In this document: one piece after another, positions 43,346 through 54,864 of the stretch
Numbering within the stretch: position 1 is the stretch's first letter
Layout of the letters: each line of letters starts with the position of its first letter
Assembly (NCBI RefSeq): GCF_028640845.1
Contig: NC_080539.1
Location: 156,983,236-157,047,235 of the forward strand
DNA: 64,000 bases
Reading direction: 5' to 3'
Origin: Ahaetulla prasina
Taxonomy: Eukaryota; Chordata; Lepidosauria; Squamata; Colubridae
Position numbers and translations under genes: made by a program
The notes under the pieces: generated by a model
What the model saw: the letters and a program-made list of their open reading frames with translations, nothing else
Database searches by the model: none
What the model was told of the DNA's origin: nothing

Positions 43346-43513
43346 ATTAGCTATGACCTCGGGACCGCAGTGGCTCAAGAAGTATGCCCTTTTGCGGTTA
43401 TCTGGAACTCCTTGCAGTTCGTTGGCTTCTAGAAAGCTTTCGAAACGGGTCATATACGTTCCCCATTTCTCTTTAGCCGGGTCAAACGGTGCGGGCGGAG
43501 TGTAACTGGCCAT
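43346..43513 (-). pseudogene. Gypsy element 2 gag, 5' part
   Basis: The Gag start is at 43513 (M-A-S-Y-T-P-P), continuing to the L2 insertion. About 75 bases near the junction are repeated, with an internal gap, at 38977-39029 on the other side of the L2. Confidence 0.85.
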
Positions 43514-43591
43514 CTCCGTTTTTCTGCCCTGTGTTTGCTGGGTTCGGTTCTTTCGTGCTTCAGCTCGGTTCTGGTGCTCCTTAGCCTCGAG

Positions 43592-43609
43592 ATCCCACCC
43601 TCGTCGCCA
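43592..43609 (-). other. Primer binding site, tRNA-Ser(GCT), one mismatch
   Basis: Plus strand ATCCCACCCTCGTCGCCA: the element 1 site with one T-to-C change, again one base from the LTR. Confidence 0.85.
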
Positions 43610-43610
43610 G

Positions 43611-43788
43611 TGTTAAGTTCGGGAAGTAACGAGGCTGGAGACCAGGGTAGTGACAACAGCTCTTTAATATATGGTGAACCCAGCAACTTGGCTGGGGAAA
43701 AACAACCCTTTATATACTGTTTAACCGGCGGCTTCAACCAATCAGCAACGTGCTTGTTTCCCGCCTAAATATTTAAAGATACATAACA
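43611..43788 (-). repeat. 5' LTR of Gypsy element 2
   Basis: 178 bp, TG...CA, clearly diverged from the element 1 LTR (for example TTCGGGAAGTAACGAGGCTG versus TTTGGGCAATAACGAGGCAG). It is therefore an independent, differently aged copy or subfamily. Confidence 0.93.
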
Positions 43789-44965
43789 AATACCACCTCT
43801 GACTGGCCCTGCCCCCACCTATTCTCTGCCTCCTGACTCCCCAGCTGATCGGGAGGAAATGGGGATTTTGCACTAACCTTCCCCTGGAGTGGGGAAGGAA
43901 TGGAGATTTTACAGTATCTTTCCCCTGCCACACCCACCAAGCCACGCCCACCAATCCATGCCATGGCCACTAAACCATGGCCATAGAACCGGTAGTAAAA
44001 AAATTTGAATCCCACCACTGGTCATAGATCATAAATCACAGTAACAATCTTTAATCATAAGACACAAACAATAAGTGATAAATCCTAAAATACCAATAGG
44101 AGAAGATAATAGGAAAGATGAGCAGCTGAGAAAGATGAGAAGATGAGATGGATAATAGCAATACAGCAATACTATGTGGGTAAATATCTTTAGGCCTAAA
44201 ACAGTGCTGTGGGAATTAGGTGTTCAGAAGAGTGATGGCATGGGGCGAAAAAACTATATTTGTGTCTAGTTGTTTTGGCATGCAACACCCTATAGCAATG
44301 TCATGAGGGGAGAAGTTGAAACAATTTATGTCCAGGATATGAGGGGTCTCTAGATACTTTCTCAGTCCTCTTTGTAAGATGAATGTAAGACCATTGCAAA
44401 TTGTCTTCACTTTACCCAATGACATTCCCATTTAGAAATTTTGGATGCTACAAGTAAGAATCTTCTTAGGAAAGATCTGCCTCTGCCAACTACGTAATCA
44501 TTGCATGCAGTGACATTGCCCTGGTGGATTGAAGAAGAAAACCATGGACAGAGCAAACCTTGAATTTCAGGTAGTAGCTAGCAAGCATCCCTTGCAATCC
44601 AGTGAGCTAAACTACTGCATAGAAAGCAATACTTATTTTTAGATTTAAAACAACAGCAGAAGGACAACAACACAGCAGGCAGTTTATACGTATTTTGGGT
44701 AGGTCAGACCTCATTCGCTGGACTGAAAAGAGTGGTCCTTCAGTTTGATTGGCTGTGTGCTAAGTCACCAAATCCTCTGGGCATCACTTATCTCAATTTG
44801 ACACTAATCTACCAGCTATTCTGTAACACCTAATTGAAAAACTCTTGAAAAACCATATGCCTTTTTTTTTTCTGCACTAGATTCAGGAGAAACAGATAAC
44901 TGGGAAAAAAATAAAAACTGCAAGTTCATTTTTTAAATATTTCACACGTTTCTGCAAAACAAAAA
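43789..44965. repeat. Duplicated flank, copy B (1.18 kb)
   Basis: Starts exactly at the outer edge of the Gypsy LTR with AATACCACC, which is 33666-33674 in copy A. Continues into unique sequence beyond 44965. Confidence 0.95.
44028..44455 (-). mobile_element. Degraded Rex1/CR1-type LINE C-terminus (copy B)
   Basis: Duplicate of 33905-34330 within copy B. Confidence 0.8.
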
Positions 44966-45481
44966 AGCCAACCTTCTCTGTCAATCTGAAAATTGGCATG
45001 GGCATTTCCTATCATAAATCCTACTATCACTAAAAACGTTGGCATATTAAAGCATTAAATGTATAGGCACTTTTTTAAAAAAACAAGTAAAACAGATTTT
45101 AAAGAAACATAATCTGAAAAATCTTTATTTCTATAAATAAATCCCCCCAGGAATCATCCCTTCATCAAATTTTAGTTTGGGTTGCATATTTATTTCAAAT
45201 ATGATTCACTTTATGATTCTTCTGGATTAGAGAATGAGATGAACAAAATTTCATTATAGTGGATCTGTGGATGGTAATATATAAAAGTATGTATATGTAA
45301 ATAAATAAATAAAAAATCATAACATAAGGGATCTAATTCAGAAAATCCATAGTTCAGCCCAGTACAAATCTGGATTCAGCTTTCTATCTGAATGTTGTAA
45401 CAGACACATAAACATTGTCTAAACATATTGATAGGGATTAAATTTCCATTTCAATCAATATAAATATGATCATTACGTATC

Positions 45482-45518
45482 TTATTCTCTCTCTCTCTCT
45501 CTGTATATATGTATGTGT

Positions 45519-45576
<58 letters not shown>
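45482..45576. repeat. (CT)n-(GT)n compound microsatellite
   Basis: Short CT repeat, TATG spacer, then about 60 bases of GT. Confidence 0.95.
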
Positions 45577-45578
<2 letters not shown>

Positions 45579-45798
45579 TCTTTGGTTATTCGGGTTTTCT
45601 CCCGTGTAAAATTGGAAGTGTCTTGGCGTTTTGACGAAGTCTCATTCATCATCTTCAGGCTGGTGTTTACAGCTTCGTGTTCCTAGAAGCACGAAGCTAT
45701 AAACACCAGCCTGAAGATGATGAGTGAGACTTCGTCGAAACGTCACCAAGACACTTCCAATTTTACACGGGAGGAAGCCCAAATAACCAAAGACCTAC
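45575..45798. mobile_element. Large palindromic element (about 105-bp arms)
   Basis: The left arm from GTAGTCTTTGGTTATTCGG to GCTTCGTG (45679) pairs with 45690-45798. The loop is TTCCTAGAAG. Blocks such as TAAAATTGGAAGTGTCTTGG are perfectly inverted. It directly abuts the GT microsatellite. A palindromic fold-back repeat of this type is common in squamates; no transposase. Confidence 0.93.
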
Positions 45799-45829
45799 AT
45801 ACAAACACCCGCAAAAACCTCAAATATAT

Positions 45830-47950
45830 ATATATATTCATTCTACCCTAGGCATATCCATTAACAATATAATTGTCATATGTATCTTATAAAGGAGATA
45901 AGCAGAAAAATATCTCAATAGTTTGATTTTCCCATAATTTGACTGCATGTTGCATGCTAGCTTGGCAAACTAAGTGCCAAAAAGCTGGGTTCTGCTGCAA
46001 GTCATGAAGTACCCTTGACTAATTCAGTCAACTTTTTCTTGAATTACATCTCTTGCTGCTGCTCAGTCTAGAATGAGAAACTGTGAATCAAGCATTTCTT
46101 TGAAAAGAAGAAAATAGGTTACAATATGAAAACAAAATACTCATTGCAATCTAAGTGTAATATTCCCTTTCCAGATGAGGCAAATAAAAACAACCCTTCC
46201 CCTTGTAAGGCCACCACAACAAAAACAAATCAGCAAAATTTATGTAGAATGCAATTGAAAATTCACCCTATAATATATTGCTATGCATCTAAGGTTGTAG
46301 TCCTCAAAAGTTGGGAAAGCTTGTGATGATCCAAAATTGAGAAATCAAAGAAATGTTCTTGAAGAACATTTCACTCTTCTTCTTCTTTTTATCCTGGTGG
46401 GCACAAAAGAATAAGAAAATGTCTGAATGAGGCCAAATGAAAGAAATGATGCCATTATGACAAAATAAATATGGGTTATGAGCTTCTTATAACTTGCTAC
46501 ACATTCAGTTGGTGGAGATTTGCAGCCTATATTGGTTTTAAAAAGAAGCTTTGAAGTGATGGCACAACTAAAGGTTACACAATAAAAGTAAGGTGAAGTA
46601 TAGAGAAGCATATTTCAGGAACTCTGAAAATCTCTTCTCTCTCCCCCCTTCCTTTCCCACTCCCCCCAAAAATTCAGCATTGCCACTCAGATCTTGGGGT
46701 TATTTACTTATTTTTTACAAGATTAAATGTATGTGCCATTCTTCCAAACCCAGTTTTCCCAGGATCGCGTAGGGGGTGGAGAGAGAACTTTCTGCTACAG
46801 AGTCAACATGGGAAGAATAAGAACTCATGACTCAACCATCTGCTGGTGAAAAAATTACTAGAAAGGATGGCATTTATCTGGAATGCGATGACCTTCAGGT
46901 CATGCTAAAAGAGTGCCCTTTTCAAGAAGTGCCTCTGTTAGCACTATTAGCAGAACAGCATTCATAAAACTGCTCTGCAGACACTAGTCTCCTGTTTGCT
47001 AATGCTAGTTTGATCCTTCCGTTGAGTGGTAGCAGATGTCAGAAGACTTGCAGGTTGGCCTCTGTAGAGGAGCAGGAACCCATGGCATAGAGGTCTCCCA
47101 GCGAGCGGGGAGAGGGTGGGGATTTTATTTTAAGTGTAACTGATTGTGTTTTATACAGTTCTGCCCAAAGGGATTGTTTTCTGTCAAGAAGCTCAACTGT
47201 GAAAAGGTTAGGCTTAAGAATCTGATAAAAGATTTCACCGAAGCATTGCTTGTTAAGGACAATACTAAGCTGTAGCTTTGTACATCCAGTTACAAAGAGA
47301 CCGAGTTCAGACTCTTGAAGAGAAAAGTTCAGATCCCTTTAAATATTGCATACACTTCCCAGTGTCAGTGTGTAAGTAACAAGAATGCTAATCTAGTTTC
47401 CAGTCTCATTATTTCAATGGCAGCAAGGTGTGCCATAATTTGGAATGGACTTATCCAGGTTGCCAGGCATGACACTCTCTTTCACAACAGTTCCTTGCAT
47501 TCCATTGGGACCGTCCATGGAGTGAGTAAAACAAAAAAGTGAAATTTTTTTGAAAAAAGGGTGGGGTTTGTAATCATATGGCTGCCATTTTGATTTTTTT
47601 TTTATTCTCCAACATTCAATTCAAAGCCTTTATTGTTACTGCACATCATATATACAACAAAATGGATGCCCACTTTACTATTCTCCTTCTTCCCAACAAT
47701 CAGGCAACCTTGTATATATTTATTTTATATTGCCTCTGTCCCTGTAGCAGTTTACAAGTAGCGCAATAAAAGCAATCAAATACAAAACCATTTTCAAAGA
47801 AAAATTTTAAAAAGACTAAAAAATCCCAAGGACAGACAACACAGGGGTTAGAATCTTCTATCTACCTCAGCATTGCATGTCCATCAGGACCCCAGGCTGT
47901 CCAGCAGAGCTAGGTTTTAAAGCTCTTGCAGAAGACCAGGAATCCAGTGG
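45830..47950. other. No recognised feature
   Basis: AT-rich, with short chance frames. A stretch at 47700-47820 (a TGTAGCAGTTTACAAGTAGC motif) looks like an old LINE 3' UTR but could not be assigned. Confidence 0.4.
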
Positions 47951-47956
47951 CCAACC

Positions 47957-48389
47957 CAGGGGTGAGCTGCTGGGGACTTGCAGGGGTTCGGGAGAACCTC
48001 TAGCTAAGATTCTGTGCAGTTTGGAGAACCCCCAAATCCCACTCCTGGATGGCACTTCCCACCCCTCCCTGCCCCTCCCAGGAGATCCAATGCAGCCTAT
48101 TTTGGATGCAGGTAAGTGCAGGGCATGCGCAGAGGCTCGGGGAGGGCGAAAAACAGGCCTACTAGAAGTTTGGGAAGGCCGGGCCCATTTCCAGCCTTCA
48201 GAGGACTTCTGGAGCCTGAGGAGGCTGTTTTCGCCCTCCTGGAGGTTCGAGGAAACCCTCTGGAAACCAGGGAGGGCAAAAAAGTCCCTCCCCCCGTGGT
48301 GCAGGAGGCTGACTAGGACACACCCACCATAGCCACACCCAGAAACCAAGCAGAAAGCACCTTGCTAAAAATTTTGAAGCCCACCTGTG
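47957..48389. mobile_element. GC-rich hAT-like MITE (433 bp)
   Basis: Termini CAGGGGTGAGCTGC and GAAGCCCACCTGTG with a perfect 8-bp duplication GGCCAACC (47949-47956, 48390-48397). The left end has GGTTCGGGAGAACCTCTAGC, related to the GGTTCTGGAGAACCGGTAG block of the other MITEs. Frames open on both strands (160 and 151 codons) reflect GC content. Confidence 0.92.
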
Positions 48390-48399
48390 GGCCAACCTC

Positions 48400-48640
48400 A
48401 CTTCCAATATATCCCTATCTTTTGGAGCAGAGATTTTGAGTCCGTCTTAATTCCTGGTGAATCTCTAAACAAGCCCTGGAGTGTTCCAAAGTGATTTGTT
48501 ATTGCCTTCTTCCTAGAGCTGAGACAGAATGACTGGCCCCAATTCATCCAAATGGGTCTGTGTCTAAGGCAGGACTAGAACTCCCAGTCACCTGGTTTCT
48601 GGCCTGCTGCCTTTAATCACTATCCGTTCTAGTTCTCTAT
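48400..48640 (-). mobile_element. tRNA-derived SINE remnant
   Basis: On the minus strand it has a CAGGCCAGAAACCAGGTGACTG region, then GAGTTCTAGTCCTGCCTTAG (B-box-like) and GCTCTAGGAAGAAGGCAATA. It resembles the squamate SINEs elsewhere here, but is eroded. Confidence 0.65.
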
Positions 48641-48644
48641 GCCT

Positions 48645-49954
48645 TCGCCTATATTAGGCTACTGTGTCAGGTTTTTCCACAACACTCTTTCCAGCCTGAT
48701 GTCCAGGCTCGGCATTTCGGGATCTACAATACCAACAGAACTGAAGGGAACCATGCTAAATCCCCTTATTTCATTGGGTTCTCTGTCCCCCAACCCCACT
48801 CCAAAGATTCAGTGGTGTCAGCATCCTAATCATGCCTCTCTTTTTGATGGGAGGACAGCCATATTTAGCCATTCAAGGATCTTAATCAGAGAACGATGTT
48901 CGCATTTGGTAATGAGGTAAAATATTGCTATTACTCTTACATTCTGCTAGGCCGGTTGCCCGTATCTTTGATAGCCATGACTGAAATGCTATGATTAAAT
49001 GAATGGTGAAGTTGAAATTTATTACGCTATAAAATCATGGGAAATTTTGATTAAGTGCATAAATATGGTCCACTAAGAATCAAATAGAAAGACTGCTCAG
49101 ATCAAATCTTCTCTGCGCAGATGAAGTCATTTCAATTATTCATGGCTTTTAATACTATATTATTCGCCCCTTGGTATCTGAAAATGACTAAGTCAACATC
49201 TCCTGAAATTAAATCAGAGATGTTACAGTAATCATTGCCAGTTATCTGAAAGAAAATGTATAAATGTCAACTGCTTTTTTTCCCCTCAGTCAGTAAACAA
49301 ACAGCTTGATCACCCAAACAGGATTCATTACTCAGCCCTTACTGACTTCAAGAAGTAATTGCAATAAGATGCTACCATTCATCATTTATCTCCTTACTTC
49401 TCTGGAAGGAAAGGTGGCTAAGAAAGAAGTCAAAGTTACCTAGGTCTTTTAAGAGAGTAAACGATGACCTGAGGTATATTTTCACACAGGGTAACCAAGA
49501 TTTTCTGGGTGTCGTAGCCACTTTTTCCAGGAAGAAGCAGAGTTTATCTTTATTCAAATGTTCTGAGTCCAACAGTAACTACTTTATTAGCACCTCTTTT
49601 AGGTAGATTCAGTTTCTTCCCTTTCTTAAAATTGAATTCATGACCTCCAGGTTCTGCAGCAAAGGTTGAGCAAAAATGTGACTAGCCAGAACAATCGTCT
49701 TCTCTGGGTCCCTTCAACCCACAAACTGAAATGTATCAATTTTTATGAATTCAGAGAGAGGTCTCAGCAACCACTGGTGGATCTAACCCACCTATAGAGT
49801 CCAGGAACGGATCTACACTCTTTGGTGACCCATTGCTAGTACAGAAACCTCTTCACTGACTTCTTCCTGAATGTAGGGGACAGATTACCTCATCATCCTC
49901 ACAATGCCAGCCTATAGGCAAATGTACACATTGATTCGTTCATTCATTCATTCT
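48645..49954. other. No recognised feature
   Basis: Short chance frames only. Confidence 0.45.
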
Positions 49955-50135
49955 GTTTCATTTCATTTCATTTGTTCCAAGCCTGTATTAGTTTTATAAA
50001 TAAATCAAGGCAGATAATATACCTAATACTCCTTCCTCGTCTTCTTTTCTCCATAGCAATAACCATGAGGTGGGTTGGGCTGAGGGAGAATGACTGGTCC
50101 AGTCGGCTTTCATGTGTTGTCCAAAATAAAAGTGC
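49955..50135 (-). mobile_element. Sauria-type SINE, 3' part
   Basis: The inverse of the Sauria core and tail: TTTCATTTCATTTCATTTG, AGTTTTATAAATAAATCAAG, CTAATACTCCTTCCTCGTC, AGAATGACTGGTCCAGTCGG. Confidence 0.75.
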
Positions 50136-50307
50136 ATACAAATCTATTTCCTTCAGGAAGGATTCTTTATAATCAATTCCAAAATTGTATTCTAAATTTA
50201 TCTTAACCTGTATTATAACTTTCTAGGATAAAAGTCTTATTTAGCTTTTTGCTGTTGTTTTTTTATAAAAAATAAACTTAGAATTAAATTTTTCTTTCAT
50301 TAAAGAT

Positions 50308-50570
50308 TGAAGGGCCGGTTTAGCTCTGCCTGGTAAGGCCTGTTATTAAGAACACAAAGCCTGCAATTACTGCAGGTTCGAGCCCGGCCCAAGGTTGACT
50401 CAGCCTTCCATCCTTTATAAGGTAGGTAAAATGAGGACCCAGATTGTTGGGGGGGCAATAAGTTGACTTTGTAAATATATACAAATAGAATGAGACTATT
50501 GCCCTATACATTGTAAGCCGCCCTGAGTCTTCGGAGAAGGGCGGGGTATAAATGTAAACAAAAAAAAAAG
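50308..50570 (+). mobile_element. tRNA-derived SINE with hairpin-type tail
   Basis: A-box region GGTTTAGCTCTGCCTGG, B box GGTTCGAGCCC, and the tail TAAGCCGCCCTGAGTCTTCG with GGGCGGGGTATAAATG and an A-rich end. The inverse copy is at 15170-15427. Confidence 0.88.
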
Positions 50571-50574
50571 AAAA

Positions 50575-51754
50575 AAGAAAAACTCACTTGCCATTTTGAG
50601 ACTTGTCAGTCTGAAGGCCTCTAGTAGTTTAAAAGCAGTTAACAAGCCATTTCTGAACGTGATCGAAATAGGACGTTGGCAGAAACTTGGTGTTCTTTAA
50701 AAGGCTGCCATTGCAGTTGCGACCAAGATGGCTGTTCTTTTGTCTCCTAGTGCTCAATATCCCCTGGAAATAGCTGTCTTGTGATTTCCTCATGAGAAGC
50801 AACTGTTTGGAATGCAGGTGGGTCCTTTCCCATTTTTTCCTTGTCCTCAGAGTTTCCACAGAGCCAGCCTTCCAGCTGGCTCTCCATCACAGTCATCAAC
50901 TCCACTTATTGTGGTTCTGTCTTCAGTATAATATTTCTTCCTCTGGAAGCCTCCAAAATTGCTGGTTTCTGTAATGGAATGTGTGGATGGCCTTGGGGGA
51001 CAAGGGAAAGAGAAGCTGTCTAGAAAGCAATGAGACAAGAGAAGGAGACGCACCCAATGGTCAGAGAATGAAACTTAGGAAGGACCTGCCCTAATTGATC
51101 AGACTGGTAATAGGAAGTTCAGACTTGCAAGATTCTACAAATTTAGCCTTATACTAAAGTAGACATACCTCATCTAGTCATATTTTCTGTCTAGTTGACT
51201 TGAGAGTTTCTGAAGCAAGCCATCTTAAGCCCTTCAGATTGTTCTCCAGTCTTGGATCCATCCTAGTATCAATCTCATTGTTGATGGCATCTGAAACAAG
51301 CCATTAAGACCTGGCATTTTTCATGGATGTAGCCCAAGTTGAGTATCATCTCCTTTTGATTGCTTAATTATTCCAGTTTTATGTTTAAATTTTATATATC
51401 AGCTTGGTCATTTTTTTAAAGTTGAATAGTTTTCTTGGTTTGTTGCTTGCTTCTGTTGTACCCTACCTGGAGCCTCATTGTTTGAGTTAGATGACCCTTT
51501 CAAGCCATGAAATAAACAAGCAAAATAATAAATCCTCCCAGTGACTGTATTTTTTTTAAATTGTCAGTTGATAGATTTTAAAAAAAAATAATTTTGCCAT
51601 TGATCAGTCCCTTAAATCCATGAACTCTACTCAATCCCAGAAGATTGTGCTCCATTCAACCTTTACATCTCCCAATGGGCACCTTTTTGGTTTCTGCCCA
51701 TCTGGATGGTGCTTGTTCCCCTTGCTTTCCCACTCCTGCGCATAGCTCTGGAAA
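50575..51754. other. No recognised feature
   Basis: No repeat or exon signature was supported. Confidence 0.45.
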
Positions 51755-51958
51755 GCTTCCCACCCTTCTCCCTTCTCTGCCTCCCCTCCCCTCCCTCCCT
51801 CCCTCCCTCCCTGCCTTCCTTCCCTTCCCTCCTCCTCCTTCCTTCCCTTCCTTCCCTTCCCTTCCTTCCTCCTCCTCCTTCCTTCCTTCCTCCTCCTTCC
51901 CTTCCTTCCCTTCCCTTCTCCTTCTCCTTCCCCTTCCCTTCCCTTCCCTTTCCCTTCA
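51755..51958. repeat. (CCCTT/CCTT)n pyrimidine-rich tract
   Basis: About 200 bases of CCTCCC, CTTCC and CTCCTCC units, pyrimidine-only on the plus strand. It explains the Ser/Pro and Lys/Glu/Gly frames. Confidence 0.95.
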
Positions 51959-51964
51959 TTTACT

Positions 51965-53579
51965 TTAAAGAAAAAACAACAACAACTTTAAATTACAATG
52001 TGGCAACAGTTGCTAAGTTTCTATGAAACTGAATGATTAATTCTTCCATAGTACAAACTTTCCATAGGCCTATAAAACAAGAGAACAACCTGTTCTGTAT
52101 GGCTTTGATTATTGTAGCCTGGCAGCTACAATGCTGCCACAAGGGAAGAAAAGAAAGACAAGGAGAGAAAGAAGAAAAACCTTTGTCAATGTCAAGAGAG
52201 ACAATGTGGGAAGGAATGTATATGAAGGCATTCACTTGTGCAAACATTTAGGAAAGGAAAAGAAAGACACAGGGACTGGAGAGATGCAAACAATCCCTAA
52301 AATGAAAGGCAGGCACCGATAGACTGGTTCTCATAGGAGCCCACCAATGACTTTAACTTTCCTTACACAGATGAGAAGAACAAGAATCGGTGATACACTC
52401 AGACACATCCAGAGTGAGCATCAGTCCATCCTCAGACTGAAATCATTCCAGTTGGGACTGGAAGGTCTGAAGAAGGCTTAAGAAACTCCTGGAGCAGCAG
52501 GGCGGACCAGTAGCTTAAGCTGCAGTATGGAAGTGTCCCAGCCAGGTCATTTCTTATATGGGTGATTTCATTCACTCCCCACCTCCATGAATTAGTAAAA
52601 ATGTCACAGTGTGTTCTTACAGTGAATAACGCCTTCCCCACAAAATGTAGACCTGTTTTATACAAGTGTCTTATCTTTCCCAAGGGGCCTTCGTAAAAAG
52701 ACTGAGATTTTCTGATAGAAATGTCAGTTCCCCTCTTTCAGAACTGTATCTTGCCATGTTTCTCAAGAAAGAGAATAACTGCAATATTAATACGAGCCCA
52801 CTAAGATCCAATATGTGCCACTCAAAGAATTCTGCACGAGAGCCCAAAAGCTGTAACACCACCTGTTTTCTCCCCAGTGGCAAGATGGAATAGAATTATT
52901 AAAAAGCTATATACTGTGAATGAAAGGATAGAAGAGAAATAGTCAGAATTTTGGATGCAAACTCCAGAATTCCAGCCAATTTGGTTGGCCATGAACCATA
53001 TTGGATGTGAAGCTTTGCATAACACAAAGGTCCAGCCAAGAAGTAACTATCGTGGCTTGCTAAATTATAGGGTGTGGGGATAAGAGAAAAAATGGAGTAT
53101 ACTTTCTTTAGTGGGTAGCTTGGTTATATACCTAGATTTCTTAAATTGTTAACAGCTCCGTCAAACCATTTAAAATAAATCAGAAACTGATCCTAAATCC
53201 AAGCTGGTTGGAAGCACTTTAACCGGTCTAATGATTAAGTGATTGAACCAGGATTGTGATGTCTGAACCATTTCTTAGCATTCAGTTTAACTTGTCTTGG
53301 GATGATTATTTGAATAGAAGGCCTTTTTTTTCCTAAATTGCAGACAAAAATCCTCACTGCCTTTAACACCCATCAGAGCCACTGGCACTTTCAAGGAGTG
53401 CCACATTGGAAGTCTCTCCAGATTCTGCTCTGAATCTACAGTGATCCCAGGAGCTCTGCCAGCTCACTTTCACCATCACATGCCCTGCATTCTTTGCAAA
53501 AAACACTGAAAACTTCTCTATATGATGATTTCCCCCCTCATCTTAAATGGGATTCTGAGTTCTCCCCATTAAACCTAAC
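51965..53579. other. No recognised feature
   Basis: No TE signature seen; short frames on both strands overlap. Confidence 0.45.
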
Positions 53580-53587
53580 TTCTAGAC

Positions 53588-53849
53588 CAGTGGTGAAATC
53601 CATTTTTTTTTACTACCGGTTCTGTGGGCGTGACTTGGTGGGCATCGTGTGGCTTGGTGGGTGTGTCAGGGGAAGGATACTGCAAAATCTCCATTCCCAC
53701 CTCACTCCAGAGGAAGGATACTGCAAAATCTCCATTCCCACCCCACTCTGGGTCCAGCCAGAGGTGGTATTTGCCAGTTCTCCAAACTGCTCAAAATTTC
53801 CACTACCGGTTCTCCAGAACCTGTCAGAACCTGCTGGATTTCACCCCTT
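53588..53849 (-). mobile_element. hAT-like MITE, GGTGAAATCC family
   Basis: Inverted relative to 2627-2829: starts CAGTGGTGAAATCC, then CTACCGGTTCTGTGGGCGTG, and ends CTGGATTTCACCCCTT. The 8-bp duplication is TTCTAGAC / CTCTAGAC (53580-53587, 53850-53857). The AGGAAGGATACTGCAAAATC block is duplicated inside. Confidence 0.92.
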
Positions 53850-53857
53850 CTCTAGAC

Positions 53858-54614
53858 ATCTATACTGATAAATAAACCACAGAGGCTAATTGGGGCAAAG
53901 GAACAAACTGGACAGGATGAAGAAAATGTGGTCACGCAGTAAATATACCTTCCAGCTTATACATCCAAAATTTCTTTTCTTTGAGCATGGGCAGAGTGTC
54001 TTTACCTCAGGAACAAGCGGAGGTTTGCCCTTTATGCCTGGAAAAAGGAAACAGGATTTCCAGTTCAGAGGTAAGAGAGCCAGACTGAGCCAGGAATGTC
54101 TCATTTTAGAATCCAGCCCCTGGTTCCTGTCATTTTGACACCCCCCCACCCCCACTTAAAATGCACAGGCATTCACTGGCAAGAATAATACAAAGGAAAT
54201 GAGCTAGGGAGGTGAGGGAAGGGTACGTAATTAAGAAACATAAATAAACAGCATTATTGTGGTAGAGGGTGTCTGGCTCTTCTATAGACTGAAATATAGA
54301 CTGTTTCCTCTAAGGCACTCCGCAGGTGGGGGAAGCTGAGCTGTTTCTAGCACACAAAGAGGAAAAGGAAGGGAAAACTTCACTCTGTGTATGTGCGTGT
54401 TGGGGGATGGTCCCACCCTGCATTATCTTTGAAATGGCCCAGACTCAACACTTTGATCTGGCCCTTCAGATGTTCCTGCTTCTTTTGGCAGCCTATTAGG
54501 AAGCAGCTCCTCTCCCCTCATAGGTCTTTCTTGTTGGGAAGAAGCCAGATTTTTATGGCAATGTATATTATCCTCCAGGATGTTATGTAAACTTCCACAA
54601 ACCGAAGCTTAGGC

Positions 54615-54615
<1 letters not shown>
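53858..54615. other. No recognised feature
   Basis: Contains a C run near 54140. The opposing frames at 53886-54155 and 53890-54138 are mutual shadows without motifs. Confidence 0.45.

Positions 54616-54617
<2 letters not shown>

Positions 54618-54663
<46 letters not shown>
54618..54663. repeat. (TG)n microsatellite
   Basis: About 22 perfect TG units. Confidence 0.97.
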
Positions 54664-54665
<2 letters not shown>

Positions 54666-54864
54666 ATTACGCGTATGCGTGCATTCTTCTCTGAAACTAG
54701 AAAAAAGTCTAAAGGAAAGACATCGGAGCAATAAAACCAATAACATTAAAGTGGGTTTTCGGGACCCCTTTAGATTGTCAGATGGGATGTGCGATCTTAA
54801 TTTGATTAATTAAAAAATTAAATAAATTTTAAATAATTAAATTAAATTAATTAATTAAACGTGT

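Larger units (their letters stand above)
34827..43788 (-). mobile_element. Ty3/Gypsy retrotransposon, element 2 (3' truncated, nested L2)
   Basis: Same family as element 1. On the minus strand it has a 5' LTR (43611-43788), primer site, start of gag, an L2 LINE inserted in gag (about 39030-43345), then the rest of gag, protease, RT, RNase H and integrase. There is no 3' LTR or polypurine tract: it ends inside pol at about 34827, joined to copy A of the flank. A pol segment is also present twice (34821-35604, 35791-36598). Confidence 0.93.

Noticed and set aside
47867..48349. Frames of 160 and 151 codons on opposite strands
   Set aside because: Both lie within a GC-rich MITE bounded by an 8-bp duplication; no domain seen in either.
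51645..52026. Ser/Pro/Phe-rich frames and their Lys/Glu/Gly shadows
   Set aside because: Produced by a CCTT/CCCTT repeat tract.
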